Shown here piece after piece: positions 63,841 through 64,000 of a DNA stretch of 64,000 bases (positions are counted from its first letter, which is position 1; every line of letters starts with the position of its first letter). The notes beneath the pieces were generated by a model. It was not told where the DNA came from. It saw only the letters and a program-made list of their open reading frames with translations, and searched no databases. The stretch comes from Aeromicrobium sp. Leaf350. GTDB lineage: Bacteria; Actinomycetota; Actinomycetes; Propionibacteriales; Nocardioidaceae. The translations under genes and the position numbers were made by a program. Location: positions 1-64,000 of the forward strand of contig NZ_CAKASL010000003.1 of assembly GCF_916858655.1 (NCBI RefSeq). The letters run 5' to 3'.

Positions 63841-64000
63841 CGTGCGGCACGTCGCGCCCTCGCAGTGCCGTGTCGAGCTCCTCGACACGGTCGAGGACCT
63901 GCGTGGTGCGGCGCGCGGCCGGCTGCGGCAGCGGGTGCTCTCGATGACGCCGGAGGACCTGGGGGCGCCAGCCGTGGCCCTGGCACCGGCCCTGCGCTCG
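63833..64000 (+). CDS. Start of an unidentified gene (3' end outside window)
   Basis: 56 codons from GTG 63833 (overlapping the transglycosylase stop) to the window edge; GTG 63842 in the same frame is an alternative start. Third positions are almost all G or C, as in a true gene. The peptide (VADVRHVAPSQCRVELLDTV onward) shows a charged helix with many Arg. Too short to identify. Confidence 0.55.
   Translation, partial: MADVRHVAPSQCRVELLDTVEDLRGAARGRLRQRVLSMTPEDLGAPAVALAPALRS

Overview
This window is chromosomal DNA from a high-G+C Gram-positive bacterium (Actinomycetota). The supporting features are pervasive G/C third codon positions, a dnaK-grpE-dnaJ-hspR operon with an HspR (HAIR) operator, class F and class E type sortase folds, an FprA-type ferredoxin reductase, a DUF3068/PorA-like protein and a DUF4916 NUDIX relative. 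A member of Nocardioidaceae (Aeromicrobium or Nocardioides-like) would fit, but that is an inference. No tRNA, rRNA, CRISPR array or transposase was seen.

Layout. 1-2909 (-): most of a large membrane Fe-S oxidoreductase that runs off the left edge. 3095-6229 (-): a compact regulon. It holds a secreted Pro-rich protein, a class F sortase and an ECF sigma factor fused to a zinc finger, a membrane segment and an extracellular Ig-like region. Each gene is preceded by the same promoter-like element, TGCAAGA-N15-GCTCCTACC. 6239-9770: MFS transporter, GNAT, NUDIX and GPP34 genes and a lipoprotein. 9804-12677: a TPP riboswitch followed by ykoE/ykoD/ykoC, a thiamine-precursor ECF transporter. 12793-15314: MaoC hydratase, acyl-CoA dehydrogenase and SDR operon. 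15297-16726: a 1.3-kb island between 94-bp direct repeats, holding a frameshifted secreted protein gene and a two-TM protein. 16729-26958: lipoproteins, SGNH hydrolase, methionine aminopeptidase, amidase, MFS, glycosyltransferase, ABC exporter and a DUF6157 protein.

27071-32392: a PorA/DUF3068-like protein divergent from dnaK-grpE-dnaJ-hspR, which has a SigR/SigH-type promoter overlapping an HspR site. 32444-37015: a PHO-box-preceded, LPGTG-anchored lamin-tail/metallophosphoesterase. 37175-40664: an AAA+/VWA pair. 40687-42689: a 2H phosphoesterase and a ferredoxin-NADP reductase. 42773-45383: a three-gene module resembling a secreted alpha/beta-hydrolase with small helical partners. 45396-47754: VOC protein, MarR regulator, lipoprotein and 3-hydroxyacyl-CoA dehydrogenase.

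47976-64000: a long operon behind PHO boxes: pstC, pstA, a membrane-anchored pstS, an 890-aa anchored binding protein, a free PstS-like protein, a WxL-type protein, a DUF916 (WxL-interacting) protein, a one-TM surface protein, a sortase-fold protein lacking its catalytic residues, pstB, a PASTA Ser/Thr kinase and a lytic transglycosylase. The context suggests a phosphate-starvation surface complex in which Pst uptake is combined with a WxL/WIP cell-wall assembly. The two most unusual systems here are this Pst-WxL operon and the membrane-tethered sigma/sortase regulon at the left end. About a dozen genes have a TANNNT-like -10 element 6-9 nt before the start codon, which points to widespread leaderless transcription.
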